Assembly: GCA_020629275.1 (NCBI GenBank)
Contig: JAHDDQ010000001.1
Coordinates: forward strand, 1-64,000
Source of the DNA: Tenacibaculum sp.
GTDB lineage: Bacteria; Bacteroidota; Bacteroidia; Flavobacteriales; Flavobacteriaceae
Direction of reading: 5' to 3'
Length of the DNA stretch: 64,000 nucleotides
Under the pieces are notes generated by a model. The model was given only the letters and a program-made list of their open reading frames with translations. It had not been told where the DNA came from and searched no databases. The position numbers were made by a program, and so were the translations under genes. Positions 45,692 to 55,475 of this stretch are shown piece by piece; position 1 is the stretch's first letter, and every line of letters starts with the position of its first letter.

Positions 45692-47917
45692 ATGAGTTTA
45701 TTTCAAAACAAATTAATTAATACACTCACGTTCTTATGTTTAATTTCAAATCAGCTTTGTTCTCAATCAGAAGATTTAAAAGAGATTTTTAAAATGTATG
45801 AAGGTAGTTCGTATGATTTAGTTGTAAATGATATAAACCAATATTTAATAGAAGATGAAGCAAACAAAGAGATTAAAAATATCCCTTATCGTTTCGGAAT
45901 AAATAAGGATGTTAACATATCTTCTAAGTTAAATGGTAAGTGGACGAATATCAACAACAACAATATTTGGCAACTACAAATTCAAGCCGAAAATGCTAAA
46001 AGTTTGAACCTAAGGTTTGATGTTTTTAATATTTCAGAAAATGAAGAACTATTTATATATGCTCCAGAAATTAAAAAACTATATGGCCCCTATTCTAAAC
46101 ATAATCTAAACGTATTTGCAACGCCAATAATACCTGGAAGCTCATTAATTATTAGCGTTGTTGGCGACAAAAAGGTAATAGAAGAAAATATACATTTAGA
46201 TAGGATTACATTTGGTTATAAAGGATTAGACGATGTTAACAATTTCGGGTTAGGTCAATCAGGGGCATGTAATATAAACACCATTTGTCCTGAAGGAAAT
46301 GACTGGGAAGAGCAAATAAGATCGGTTGCTTTAATTGTTGTAGGAGGAAATTCTCAATGCACAGGCTCACTGATTAACAATACATGTAATGATGAAACCG
46401 CCTATTTTTTAACTGCAGATCATTGTTTAGCCGCTGGAAACCCCAATTCATATGCCTTTCATTTTAATTTTAACAGCCCAAATTGCACACAAAATATAAC
46501 TGGCACTATTGACGATTTTATATCAGGATCAACCTTATTAGCCAATGCAGTCTCTTCTGATTTTGCTCTGTTGCAACTATCTTCCCCACCAAATGAAACC
46601 TTCAACCCTTACTATGCTGGTTGGGATCGAACAGATAATCCTTCATCAATAAACACAACTATACATCACCCAAATGGAGACGTTAAAAAAATATCTATCG
46701 ATAGTAATGAGGTAGTTCCTGCAACTCAATTCGGAACAGATACATGGCGTGTGCTTAATTGGGAGTTAGGCACAACTGAAGGTGGTTCGTCTGGTGCTCC
46801 TCTATTTTCAGAGAACAAAAAAATTATCGGACAACTTTTTGGAGGAAGTGCATCATGCGGAAATTTAAATGGTAGTGATTCTTATGGAAGATTTGCTTCT
46901 TCATGGGATAAAAATGCAGATACCGATAAGCAATTGAAGTTTTGGTTGGATAAATGCAACACCAATGAACTGAGCATTGAAGGATTAGATCCTAATCAAA
47001 TTACACCTTTCCAATATGATTTGGCTAGTCAAGGGTTTGAAAATATAGCAAGTAAAAACTGTTCATCATTTTTTCAGCCACAACTTCGAATTAAAAATAA
47101 AGGAACTGAGAATATAAATTCTGTAGTGATTTATTATTCTATCAATAATACTCTTGATTCAATTGAACTAAATGGTTTAAATATACAAACTAACGAAACA
47201 CAATTAATCCCTATTCCTACACTTACAGATATAACTTCAGGGATAAACAACATTAATGTATATTGGAACAAAGTGAATGGGTTTACAGATGAAAACATTA
47301 ACAATAACAATAGTGAGTTTACATTCTATCAAATAAACAATTCAAAAGATGTCATACTAAATTTAAATACAGATTTTTACGGAACCGAAACCACATGGCA
47401 AATATCAACTCCAAATGATTACATACTTTACAGCGGTGGTCCCTATCAAGATGTTAATGGAGGCATACTAATTAATGATACTTTTTGCTTAAGTTCAGAT
47501 TCTTGTTATGCTTTTTCAATATTTGATAACTATGGTGATGGATTAGAAAATGAAGGGTTTTATTTCATTACTAACAGTAACTCATCTGACACTATTATTC
47601 AAATTCAACAAAATAATTTTGGCTCATTTGAAACTCAAACATTTTGTGTTGAAGATGTTTTTTCATCTACAAATGAACTCATATCCTCCAAAAAACACAT
47701 CATTTATCCCAACCCTAACAATGGTATTTTTTATATTAATAATAGTGATTCAAACACTAAAATTGAAAGTATTAGAAATATTCTAGGACAAACCATCAGC
47801 TTTAAACAACTAGCTAATGGTCAAATACAAATATCAGACAAACCCGGCACCTATTTCGTTACAATTAATAATGTAAACGAGGGAATAAAATCGTTAAACA
47901 AAATAATTATTTACTAA
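45692..47917 (+). CDS. Secreted trypsin-like serine protease (lysyl endopeptidase-like) with T9SS sorting domain
   Basis: CTGSLINNTCNDETAYFLTADHCLAAG (His), TTEGGSSGAPLFSENKKIIGQLFGG (Ser), C-terminal HIIYPNPNNGIFYINN...GTYFVTINNVNEGIKSLNKIIIY. Confidence 0.9.
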   Translation: MSLFQNKLINTLTFLCLISNQLCSQSEDLKEIFKMYEGSSYDLVVNDINQYLIEDEANKEIKNIPYRFGINKDVNISSKLNGKWTNINNNNIWQLQIQAENAKSLNLRFDVFNISENEELFIYAPEIKKLYGPYSKHNLNVFATPIIPGSSLIISVVGDKKVIEENIHLDRITFGYKGLDDVNNFGLGQSGACNINTICPEGNDWEEQIRSVALIVVGGNSQCTGSLINNTCNDETAYFLTADHCLAAGNPNSYAFHFNFNSPNCTQNITGTIDDFISGSTLLANAVSSDFALLQLSSPPNETFNPYYAGWDRTDNPSSINTTIHHPNGDVKKISIDSNEVVPATQFGTDTWRVLNWELGTTEGGSSGAPLFSENKKIIGQLFGGSASCGNLNGSDSYGRFASSWDKNADTDKQLKFWLDKCNTNELSIEGLDPNQITPFQYDLASQGFENIASKNCSSFFQPQLRIKNKGTENINSVVIYYSINNTLDSIELNGLNIQTNETQLIPIPTLTDITSGINNINVYWNKVNGFTDENINNNNSEFTFYQINNSKDVILNLNTDFYGTETTWQISTPNDYILYSGGPYQDVNGGILINDTFCLSSDSCYAFSIFDNYGDGLENEGFYFITNSNSSDTIIQIQQNNFGSFETQTFCVEDVFSSTNELISSKKHIIYPNPNNGIFYINNSDSNTKIESIRNILGQTISFKQLANGQIQISDKPGTYFVTINNVNEGIKSLNKIIIY

Positions 47918-47965
47918 AAGTGAACGATTAACCCACAATAAATTACAATCGGCAAATTATAATTA

Positions 47966-47973
47966 TACTTTTG
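47966..47973 (+). promoter_or_regulatory. -7 box TACTTTTG upstream of RelA/SpoT gene
   Basis: TAnnTTTG match 27 nt before start. Confidence 0.6.
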
Positions 47974-48000
47974 TTGCAAACTAACTAGGTTAAATTAAGT

Positions 48001-50208
48001 ATGGATTATGTAATTGATCTTGAAAAAGAAAAAAAGCAAATTCTATCTGAATATAGAACGCTCTTAAAAACATGCAAAAATATTGAAGATAAGGCAGATC
48101 TTCTATTAATAAGAAAAGCATTTGATTTATCAGTTGAGGCGCATAAACATATGCGAAGAAAATCTGGTGAACCATATATCCACCACCCCATTGCTGTTGC
48201 ACAAATAGTTTCGGAAGAAATTGGACTTGGTACTACATCTATTGTATGTGCATTACTACACGATACTGTAGAAGATACAGAGGTTACTTTAGAAGACATT
48301 GAAAGTTTGTTCGGTACCAAAGTAGCAATGATAATTGATGGTCTTACAAAAATATCTGATGTCTTTGATCAAAGTTCATCACTTCAAGCCGAAAATTTCA
48401 GAAAAATGTTACTCACCATGTCAAGCGACATACGAGTAATTTTAATTAAAATAGCCGATCGTTTACACAATATGAGAACCATGGATGCCATGCCTCCTCA
48501 TAAACAACGAAGTAAGGCTTCTGAAACTTTGTATTTATTTGCCCCACTTGCACATAGGCTGGGTCTCTACAACATTAAGTCTGAAATGGAAGACTTGTGT
48601 TTAAAATATACTGAACCCGAAATTTATAGTGAAATTGAGTCTAACCTTCAGAAAACCAAAGAAATAAGAACTCGGTTTGTAAATCAATTCATTCTCCCAA
48701 TAAAGAGAAATTTAGAAAAGCAAAACTATGATTTCGAGATAAAAGGAAGAACCAAATCTGTTTTTTCGATATGGCAAAAAATGAAAAAGAAGGGTATTCC
48801 TTTTGAAGAAGTATATGATGTATTTGCCATTAGAATAACCTTAGATGTTCCGCTTGAAAATGAAAAAGCAGAATGTTGGAAAGTATATTCTATAGTAACT
48901 GATTTTTATAAACCAAATCCTGAACGATTAAGAGATTGGATAACAACTTCTAAAGGAACAGGCTATGAGTCTCTACACACAACTGTAATGAGCCCTTCTG
49001 GTAAATGGGTTGAAGTTCAAATTAGAACAAAAAGGATGGATCAGGTAGCTGAAAAAGGCTACGCTGCACATTGGAAGTATAAAAATATTGGTACTGAAAG
49101 CGCATTAGATGGATGGATAAATAAAATTAGAGACCTATTAGAAAATCCCGATGCTAACACGCTCGATTTTATTGATGATTTTAAGCTAAATCTATTCTCA
49201 AAAGAAATTTATGTATTTACTCCAAATGGCGATTTAAAAAACCTCCCCGTTGGTGCAACTGCTCTTGATTTTGCATTTGATATTCACACAAAAATTGGCG
49301 AAAAGTGTATAGGAGCAAAAGTGAACTCCAAACTGGTGCCACTGAGTAATGTTCTTAAAAGTGGTGATCAAGTAGAAATACTAACCTCTAACAAACAAAA
49401 AGCGAAAGAAAGCTGGTTAAACTTTGTAGTAACAGCAAAAGCAAAATCAAAAATAAAAGCACTACTTAAAGAGGAGAAAAGAGAAATTGCTGAAAATGGA
49501 AAAGAAATTCTTGAACGCAAATTTAAATCAAGTAGCATCCCTTTTTCTGAAGAAAATTTACTAAAACTATCTAACCACTTTAAATTACAAAACACACTCG
49601 AGCTTTATTATAGAATAGCAAAAGGAAATATTGACTTAAAAATTCTTAAAAACTTTAATAAAGAGATTCTTCAGAAGAAACCCGAAATTAAGAATGCTAC
49701 AACTGAAAAAGAATTTGAAAATATTGTTAGTTCTTATAAGAGTGGAAAAGAAACATTAATTATTGGCGATGGCCCAAATATGGAAAACCTGAAGTATAGA
49801 CTATCACCATGTTGTAGTCCAATACCAGGTGATAATGTTTTTGGGTTTATTACTATTAATGATGGTATTAAAATACATAGAGTAAATTGTCCTAATGCAA
49901 TTCAACTGTTATCAAATTACGCATATCGCATAGTAAAGGCCCGTTGGACAAGTCAAGAACTTGTTGCGTTTATGGTAGGTATTAAGGTAACAGGCATTGA
50001 TGATGTAGGAATTATTAATAAAATAACACAACTTATTTCAAACGATCTTAATGTTAACATGCAATCGCTTAAATTTGACAGCTTAGATGGTGTTTTTGAA
50101 GGAAGAATGACTCTTTATGTGCACGACACTTCACATTTAAATAAATTGATGGAAAACCTTCAGAAATTAGAGGGAATTGATAGTGTTGAACGATTAGATA
50201 ATAGTTAA
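48001..50208 (+). CDS. RelA/SpoT family bifunctional (p)ppGpp synthetase/hydrolase
   Basis: HD domain HDTVEDTEVTLEDIE, synthetase GTGYESLHTTVMSPSGKWVEVQIRTKRMD, TGS and ACT-like C-terminus. Confidence 0.95.
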   Translation: MDYVIDLEKEKKQILSEYRTLLKTCKNIEDKADLLLIRKAFDLSVEAHKHMRRKSGEPYIHHPIAVAQIVSEEIGLGTTSIVCALLHDTVEDTEVTLEDIESLFGTKVAMIIDGLTKISDVFDQSSSLQAENFRKMLLTMSSDIRVILIKIADRLHNMRTMDAMPPHKQRSKASETLYLFAPLAHRLGLYNIKSEMEDLCLKYTEPEIYSEIESNLQKTKEIRTRFVNQFILPIKRNLEKQNYDFEIKGRTKSVFSIWQKMKKKGIPFEEVYDVFAIRITLDVPLENEKAECWKVYSIVTDFYKPNPERLRDWITTSKGTGYESLHTTVMSPSGKWVEVQIRTKRMDQVAEKGYAAHWKYKNIGTESALDGWINKIRDLLENPDANTLDFIDDFKLNLFSKEIYVFTPNGDLKNLPVGATALDFAFDIHTKIGEKCIGAKVNSKLVPLSNVLKSGDQVEILTSNKQKAKESWLNFVVTAKAKSKIKALLKEEKREIAENGKEILERKFKSSSIPFSEENLLKLSNHFKLQNTLELYYRIAKGNIDLKILKNFNKEILQKKPEIKNATTEKEFENIVSSYKSGKETLIIGDGPNMENLKYRLSPCCSPIPGDNVFGFITINDGIKIHRVNCPNAIQLLSNYAYRIVKARWTSQELVAFMVGIKVTGIDDVGIINKITQLISNDLNVNMQSLKFDSLDGVFEGRMTLYVHDTSHLNKLMENLQKLEGIDSVERLDNS

Positions 50209-50214
50209 TAGCAA

Positions 50215-50664
50215 TTGAACTCAAAACCAAGAAATATCCTCGTAGTTGTAAAAGAGATTTTTAGTAAATTTCTTGAAGAAAAAAAGCACCGAAAAACACC
50301 CGAACGATTTGCTATACTAGAAGAGATTTATGTTAACGCTGGACATTTTGATGTAGAATCACTCTATATTATGATGAAAAATAAAAACTACAGAGTAAGT
50401 CGGGCAACTATTTACAACACAATAGAACTGTTACAATCGTGCGATTTGGTAAGAAAGCACCAATTTGGTAAAAATTTAGCCCAATACGAAAAAAGTTTTG
50501 CCTCAAAACAACACGATCATATAGTATTATTTGATCAAGATGAGGTCATCGAATTTTGTGACCCGAGAATAGAGAACATAAAAAAAACACTCGAAGATAA
50601 CTTTGATATAGATATCACACATCATACACTCTACTTTTACGCCAAGAAAAAAAATGGAAAGTAA
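50215..50664 (+). CDS. Fur family transcriptional regulator
   Basis: [60 protein letters not shown] start. Confidence 0.9.
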   Translation: MNSKPRNILVVVKEIFSKFLEEKKHRKTPERFAILEEIYVNAGHFDVESLYIMMKNKNYRVSRATIYNTIELLQSCDLVRKHQFGKNLAQYEKSFASKQHDHIVLFDQDEVIEFCDPRIENIKKTLEDNFDIDITHHTLYFYAKKKNGK

Positions 50665-50959
50665 ATTCAGCTTTACAGTTAAAGAAAATACCGTTTACCT
50701 TGAAGGAAGACTTTTTGATATAGACGATAACACAAATCTATTTAACAGTTTATCTGATCTGTTATCCTCCAAAAAAGAAGTAACAATAGACTTAAAAGGA
50801 CTTGAATTTTTGAATAGTACAGGTTTAAATACATTTATAAAAACACTAACTAAAGCAAGAAACCTAGGAAAAGAATTGCAATTAATTAATGTTTCTGAAG
50901 CTATAAAAAAACTATTTATAGTAACAAAACTAACCCGCATTTTTAATATTAAAGATTAA
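50654..50959 (+). CDS. STAS domain protein (anti-sigma factor antagonist-like)
   Basis: [55 protein letters not shown]. Confidence 0.85.
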   Translation: MESKFSFTVKENTVYLEGRLFDIDDNTNLFNSLSDLLSSKKEVTIDLKGLEFLNSTGLNTFIKTLTKARNLGKELQLINVSEAIKKLFIVTKLTRIFNIKD

Positions 50960-50993
50960 AAAACACTCCCACTCCTATTTAAAAGCAATACCA

Positions 50994-52592
50994 TTGGCAC
51001 ATTTAAAGGTTATGACCAAATTATTATCATTTTTAATAAAGGATAAGATAAATCTTAGTGAGGTTTTTCATTCCCACTTAAAAACCTTTTTATGTATTTT
51101 TATTTTTGCATTGATATTTAATTGCTCTCAATTTTTTTCACAGACAGATAGTACTAAAAAAATAGTACTAAAAAATGCCGAATCATTAGAATTTGATAGT
51201 GATGACCAAGTAAAAGCGCAAAGACTAATTGGTAACGTAATTTTTGAACATGAAGGAGCTACTATGTATTGCGACAGTGCTTATTTATATAAAGAGACCA
51301 ATAGTTTAGACGCGTTTAGTAATGTGAGAATACTCAATGAAACGGGAGAAACAATTTATAGTGACACACTCTATTATCAAGGCAATGAAAAACTTGCAAA
51401 ATTAAGGGGTAATGTAATTTTAGAGGAAGAAAATCAAACACTTGTTACCCAATACTTAGATTATGATTTAAACACAGATCATGCTTATTATTATGGAGGA
51501 GGAAAACTAACCAATAAAACTGATAGTACAGAGCTTACCAGCAAAATAGGAAATTACTTTACCAAACAAAAAGAACTGTTTTTTAAGGATGATGTGGTAT
51601 TAATTCACCCGAGTTATACCATTAAGTCTGATACAATGATGCATAATACAGAAACAGAAATCACTTACTATTTAGGACCAACGTATATCTCAAACGAAGA
51701 GTCAAATATTTATTGCGAATATGGCTGGTTTGATAAAAAAACCAACAACTCGAAACTTCAAAAAAATGCCAAAATAGAATTAGAAGAACAAACTTTATCT
51801 AGTGACACTATTTTGTATAATCAAAATACATCTATTGGAGAAGCATTTAGCAATGTGATAATAGAAGATACATCGCAAAATTTACTTATTACAGGTAACT
51901 ATGCCTACTTAAATGAAAAAGATAGTTTTACACTCGTAACTAATGAGGCTCTATTGATACAATATTTTGATGCCGACACGCTCTATTTACATGCCGATAC
52001 ACTTATTAATTATCAAGATAGTATTAAAGGCAGAACTACTATCGGCTATCACAAAGTGAAGTTTTTTAAGCAAGATTTTCAAGGTAAATGTGACTCTCTA
52101 GTTATGATTGAAAAAGACTCTTTACTATACATGTACAAGGAGCCGGTACTTTGGTCTGATAGTAGCGAAATGAAATCAGATACTATTATAATGAAACAAA
52201 ATAATGGAAAAATAGACAAATCGTTTTTCAAAAAAAATGCGTTTATTTTATCCGTGCTAGACAGTAGTAAATTTAATCAAATATCAGGGAATAATATGGA
52301 AGGATTTTTTAAAAATGGTGAGCTCAATAAAATATTAGTCTTTCAAAATGCACTAACTATTTATTACCCCGAAGATAAGGATGGATATATAGGCGTAAAT
52401 AAAGCCTCAGGAGAAAACTTAAAGATTACACTTAAAGAAAGTCAAATTAAAAAAATAGTTTTTTTAACCCCTAATCAGGCACAACTGTTTCCGCTCAGTA
52501 ACCCGAATAACGATGAGGTGCTCCTACCAAATTTTTCTAACAACAACGCTTTTCGGCCAAAAAGCAAAGAACAAATATTTAATTGGCCATAA
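50994..52592 (+). CDS. OstA-like/LptA-related organic solvent tolerance protein
   Basis: LIGNVIFEHEGATMYCDSAYLYKETNSLDAFSNVRI...LRGNVILEEENQTLVTQYLDYDLNTDHAYYYGGG; TTG start. Confidence 0.88.
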   Translation: MAHLKVMTKLLSFLIKDKINLSEVFHSHLKTFLCIFIFALIFNCSQFFSQTDSTKKIVLKNAESLEFDSDDQVKAQRLIGNVIFEHEGATMYCDSAYLYKETNSLDAFSNVRILNETGETIYSDTLYYQGNEKLAKLRGNVILEEENQTLVTQYLDYDLNTDHAYYYGGGKLTNKTDSTELTSKIGNYFTKQKELFFKDDVVLIHPSYTIKSDTMMHNTETEITYYLGPTYISNEESNIYCEYGWFDKKTNNSKLQKNAKIELEEQTLSSDTILYNQNTSIGEAFSNVIIEDTSQNLLITGNYAYLNEKDSFTLVTNEALLIQYFDADTLYLHADTLINYQDSIKGRTTIGYHKVKFFKQDFQGKCDSLVMIEKDSLLYMYKEPVLWSDSSEMKSDTIIMKQNNGKIDKSFFKKNAFILSVLDSSKFNQISGNNMEGFFKNGELNKILVFQNALTIYYPEDKDGYIGVNKASGENLKITLKESQIKKIVFLTPNQAQLFPLSNPNNDEVLLPNFSNNNAFRPKSKEQIFNWP

Positions 52593-52786
52593 ATTTTAGA
52601 ATAACTTCAAAACAATTGACCTCATTTTGTTGTTAAAAAATTAGATCAATTAACACAATATTTAATCGCAATTTAAGAGAAAAATCATAATTTAAAACAA
52701 GGACCATATTTTGGTGGTTATAATGTACAATTTGAGATTTACGTTAAACCATATTTAAAGTAAAATACAATAAAAAATCTTTTACG

Positions 52787-53095
52787 ATGGAAGATAATAA
52801 TCAATGTAACTTAGGTAAGTTCACTTTTGACTACAAAAATCGTTTGTTAACGGGTGTTGAAGAAAGAGCATTAACAAAAAAAGAATCAGAATTACTTAAT
52901 TTATTGTGTATCAATAAAAACAAAGTTTTAGAACGTAATGTAACGCTTAACAAAATTTGGGGAAAAGATGATTATTTCAATGGGCGAAGTATGGATGTTT
53001 TTGTAACAAGACTAAGAAAATACCTCAAACCAGATGAAAACGTCTCTATAGAAAACGTACATGGAGTAGGCTTTAAACTTGTAGTAAAAGATTAA
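52787..53095 (+). CDS. Stand-alone OmpR/PhoB-type winged-helix DNA-binding protein (no receiver domain)
   Basis: LTKKESELLNLLCINKNKVLERNVTLNKIWGKDDYFNGRSMDVFVTRLRKYLKPDENVSIENVHGVGFKL is the Trans_reg_C signature; ORF is only 102 aa. Confidence 0.9.
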   Translation: MEDNNQCNLGKFTFDYKNRLLTGVEERALTKKESELLNLLCINKNKVLERNVTLNKIWGKDDYFNGRSMDVFVTRLRKYLKPDENVSIENVHGVGFKLVVKD

Positions 53096-53171
53096 ATAAA
53101 CCGCTATTAAATATCCCTTTTTTTATTTAATAAAGTTTTTAACTAATACATAGTTACTAGAGCCAAAAACT

Positions 53172-53179
53172 TACCTTTG
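53172..53179 (+). promoter_or_regulatory. -7 box TACCTTTG upstream of lpxB
   Basis: TAnnTTTG match just before the lpxB start. Confidence 0.55.
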
Positions 53180-53184
53180 CTCTA

Positions 53185-54327
53185 ATGAAGTACTATATTA
53201 TTTCAGGAGAGGCATCAGGCGATATTCATGGTGCGAATCTTATCAAAGAACTGCAAAAACTTGATTCTTCAACGAATTGTAGATTTTGGGGTGGTGATAA
53301 CATGCAAAGTATTACTAATCAAAAAGCTGTTAAACATATAAATGATCTTGCGTTTATGGGGTTTGCAGAAGTTTTATTTAACCTTAAAACTATTTTAAAT
53401 AATATTTCGTTTTGTAAACAAGATATTTTAGAGTTTAAGCCAAACGTACTTATACTAATAGATTATCCAGGCTTCAATTTAAGAATTGCGGAATTTGCAT
53501 CTAAGCACAATATAAAAGTTGTTTACTATATTTCTCCCCAAATTTGGGCTTGGAAAGAGAACAGAATTAAAAAAATTAAAAAGTACGTTAATCAAATGTT
53601 GGTTATTCTACCCTTTGAAAAAGGGTTTTATGCTAAGCATAACATGAAAGTTGAATATGTTGGTCACCCGTTACTTGATCATATTTCTGATCAACATAAT
53701 GACATTTCTGCGAATACTGAATCAAATAGCCCCGTAATTGCAATATTACCAGGTAGTAGAAAGCAAGAAATATCAAGAATGTTACCCATAATGGCAAGTC
53801 TTTTTAATGCACCATTTCTAAATAATTATCAATTTGTAATTTGTGGCGTAGGGGCCTTTTCTAAAAGCTTTTATCAAAGTTTTATTAATCAACCTTTATC
53901 AGATTACTCCAATTCAACATCCACAAAAAACAACATAAGTATTTCGTACAGTAATACTCATGAAATTTTAAGTACTGCTCATTTAGCAGTTGTTACATCA
54001 GGAACCGCAACATTAGAAACTGCTCTTTTTAATGTACCCGAAGTTGTTTGTTATAAGGCCAATAAACTATCTTATTTAATAGCTAAACAGCTCATAAAAT
54101 TGAAATACATAAGTCTTGTAAACTTAATAATGGATAAAGAAGTAGTAACAGAACTTATTCAAAAAGAATTGAATGAAAAAAAACTGCTAACAGAAGTTAA
54201 AAAATTAACTGATAATACAGAAAGACAAAAAATGTTGCAAGAGTATCAAAATTTAAATATTAAATTAGGAGGAAAAGGAGCTTCTAAACGAGCTGCAAAT
54301 CTTATTTACAATGCGCTTGTTGCTTAA
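53185..54327 (+). CDS. lpxB: Lipid-A-disaccharide synthase
   Basis: YYIISGEASGDIHGANLIKEL, YISPQIWAWKENRIKKIKKYVNQMLVILPFEKGFY, VEYVGHPLLDH, AILPGSRKQEI. Confidence 0.96.
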   Translation: MKYYIISGEASGDIHGANLIKELQKLDSSTNCRFWGGDNMQSITNQKAVKHINDLAFMGFAEVLFNLKTILNNISFCKQDILEFKPNVLILIDYPGFNLRIAEFASKHNIKVVYYISPQIWAWKENRIKKIKKYVNQMLVILPFEKGFYAKHNMKVEYVGHPLLDHISDQHNDISANTESNSPVIAILPGSRKQEISRMLPIMASLFNAPFLNNYQFVICGVGAFSKSFYQSFINQPLSDYSNSTSTKNNISISYSNTHEILSTAHLAVVTSGTATLETALFNVPEVVCYKANKLSYLIAKQLIKLKYISLVNLIMDKEVVTELIQKELNEKKLLTEVKKLTDNTERQKMLQEYQNLNIKLGGKGASKRAANLIYNALVA

Positions 54328-55450
54328 ACTAATCATTTTCACTGTTTTACTTAGTTTTTCTTTTCACGGAAAGTCAACAGAAGTTTTAGAAATAAAAATC
54401 AATACGGACACCACCCTTACGAGCTTCACATTTATAAGTAAAAAACATGGCTATGAAGCAAATAATGTTTTTATTAGTGAAAAATCTAGAGCTATTGTAA
54501 AAATTGAAGGTGGAAAAATAGCAGTTCATAAAAACGGCACCACTCAACTGTTTAATGAGTATGTACTTTTAAAAAGAAAAAACTGGGGTGCTCAATTCTC
54601 AATAATAGCTAAAGGATTTAATAGCTCAGATATTTTTCCTGATAACCTATTAATAAAAATAGAAAACAATCATTTAACACTTATAAACATTGTTTATATA
54701 GATCATTATGTTGCTGGCGTTGTTGAAGCCGAAGCTGGTTCAAAACAAAACAATGAATATTATAAACTACAATCTGTTATTTGCAGAACTTATGCACTTA
54801 GTAATCTTAGAAGACATGAAGAAGAAAAATTTAATTTATGTAATCAAGTACATTGCCAAGTTTACAGAGGTATTCCAAGATATAACTTTAGCATTACTAA
54901 AAGTACCTATGCCACCAAGGGTTTAGTTTTAGTTGATTCAACCAATAAACTAATTACTGCTACTTTTCATAGTAATTGTGGTGGACAAACAGCAAACTCT
55001 GAAGATGTTTGGACCTATTCATTAGATTATTTAAGATCGGTCTGTGACACCTTTTGTACAGATCAACACCATGCCTCATGGAACGCAGAAATTCCAAAAG
55101 AAGAATGGTTAAACTATTTTAAAAATCAATACAATTACCCAATAGAAAACACATCAATGCGAAATTTACTATTGACGAATAGAATTAACAATAGAAAAGA
55201 TATTATTGCCGATACATTTCATATTAGGGCTAAGGATATTCGCAAAGATTGGGACTTAAAATCTGCCTATTTTGATATTTCTAATAATACTAATAGTGTT
55301 TTTTTAAGCGGCTTTGGTTTTGGACACGGGGTAGGCTTATGCCAAGAAGGAGCGATGAAAATGAGCCAGCAAAACATATCGTATAAAGATATATTAAATC
55401 ACTATTTTAAAAACACCTTAATTAAAAGACTAGATCAAATTGATTTATAA
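54311..55450 (+). CDS. SpoIID/LytB domain-containing protein
   Basis: VVEAEAGSKQNNEYYKLQSVICRTYALSNLRRHEEEKFNLCNQVHCQVYRG...FHSNCGGQTANSEDVW...GFGFGHGVGLCQEGAMKMS. Confidence 0.92.
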   Translation: MRLLLKLIIFTVLLSFSFHGKSTEVLEIKINTDTTLTSFTFISKKHGYEANNVFISEKSRAIVKIEGGKIAVHKNGTTQLFNEYVLLKRKNWGAQFSIIAKGFNSSDIFPDNLLIKIENNHLTLINIVYIDHYVAGVVEAEAGSKQNNEYYKLQSVICRTYALSNLRRHEEEKFNLCNQVHCQVYRGIPRYNFSITKSTYATKGLVLVDSTNKLITATFHSNCGGQTANSEDVWTYSLDYLRSVCDTFCTDQHHASWNAEIPKEEWLNYFKNQYNYPIENTSMRNLLLTNRINNRKDIIADTFHIRAKDIRKDWDLKSAYFDISNNTNSVFLSGFGFGHGVGLCQEGAMKMSQQNISYKDILNHYFKNTLIKRLDQIDL

Positions 55451-55475
55451 ACTGGAGTTTAGACTATAAAGTCTT

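Noticed and set aside
47990-48320. Minus-strand ORFs opposite the RelA/SpoT N-terminus
   Set aside because: Antisense to a confident CDS; likely chance open frames.
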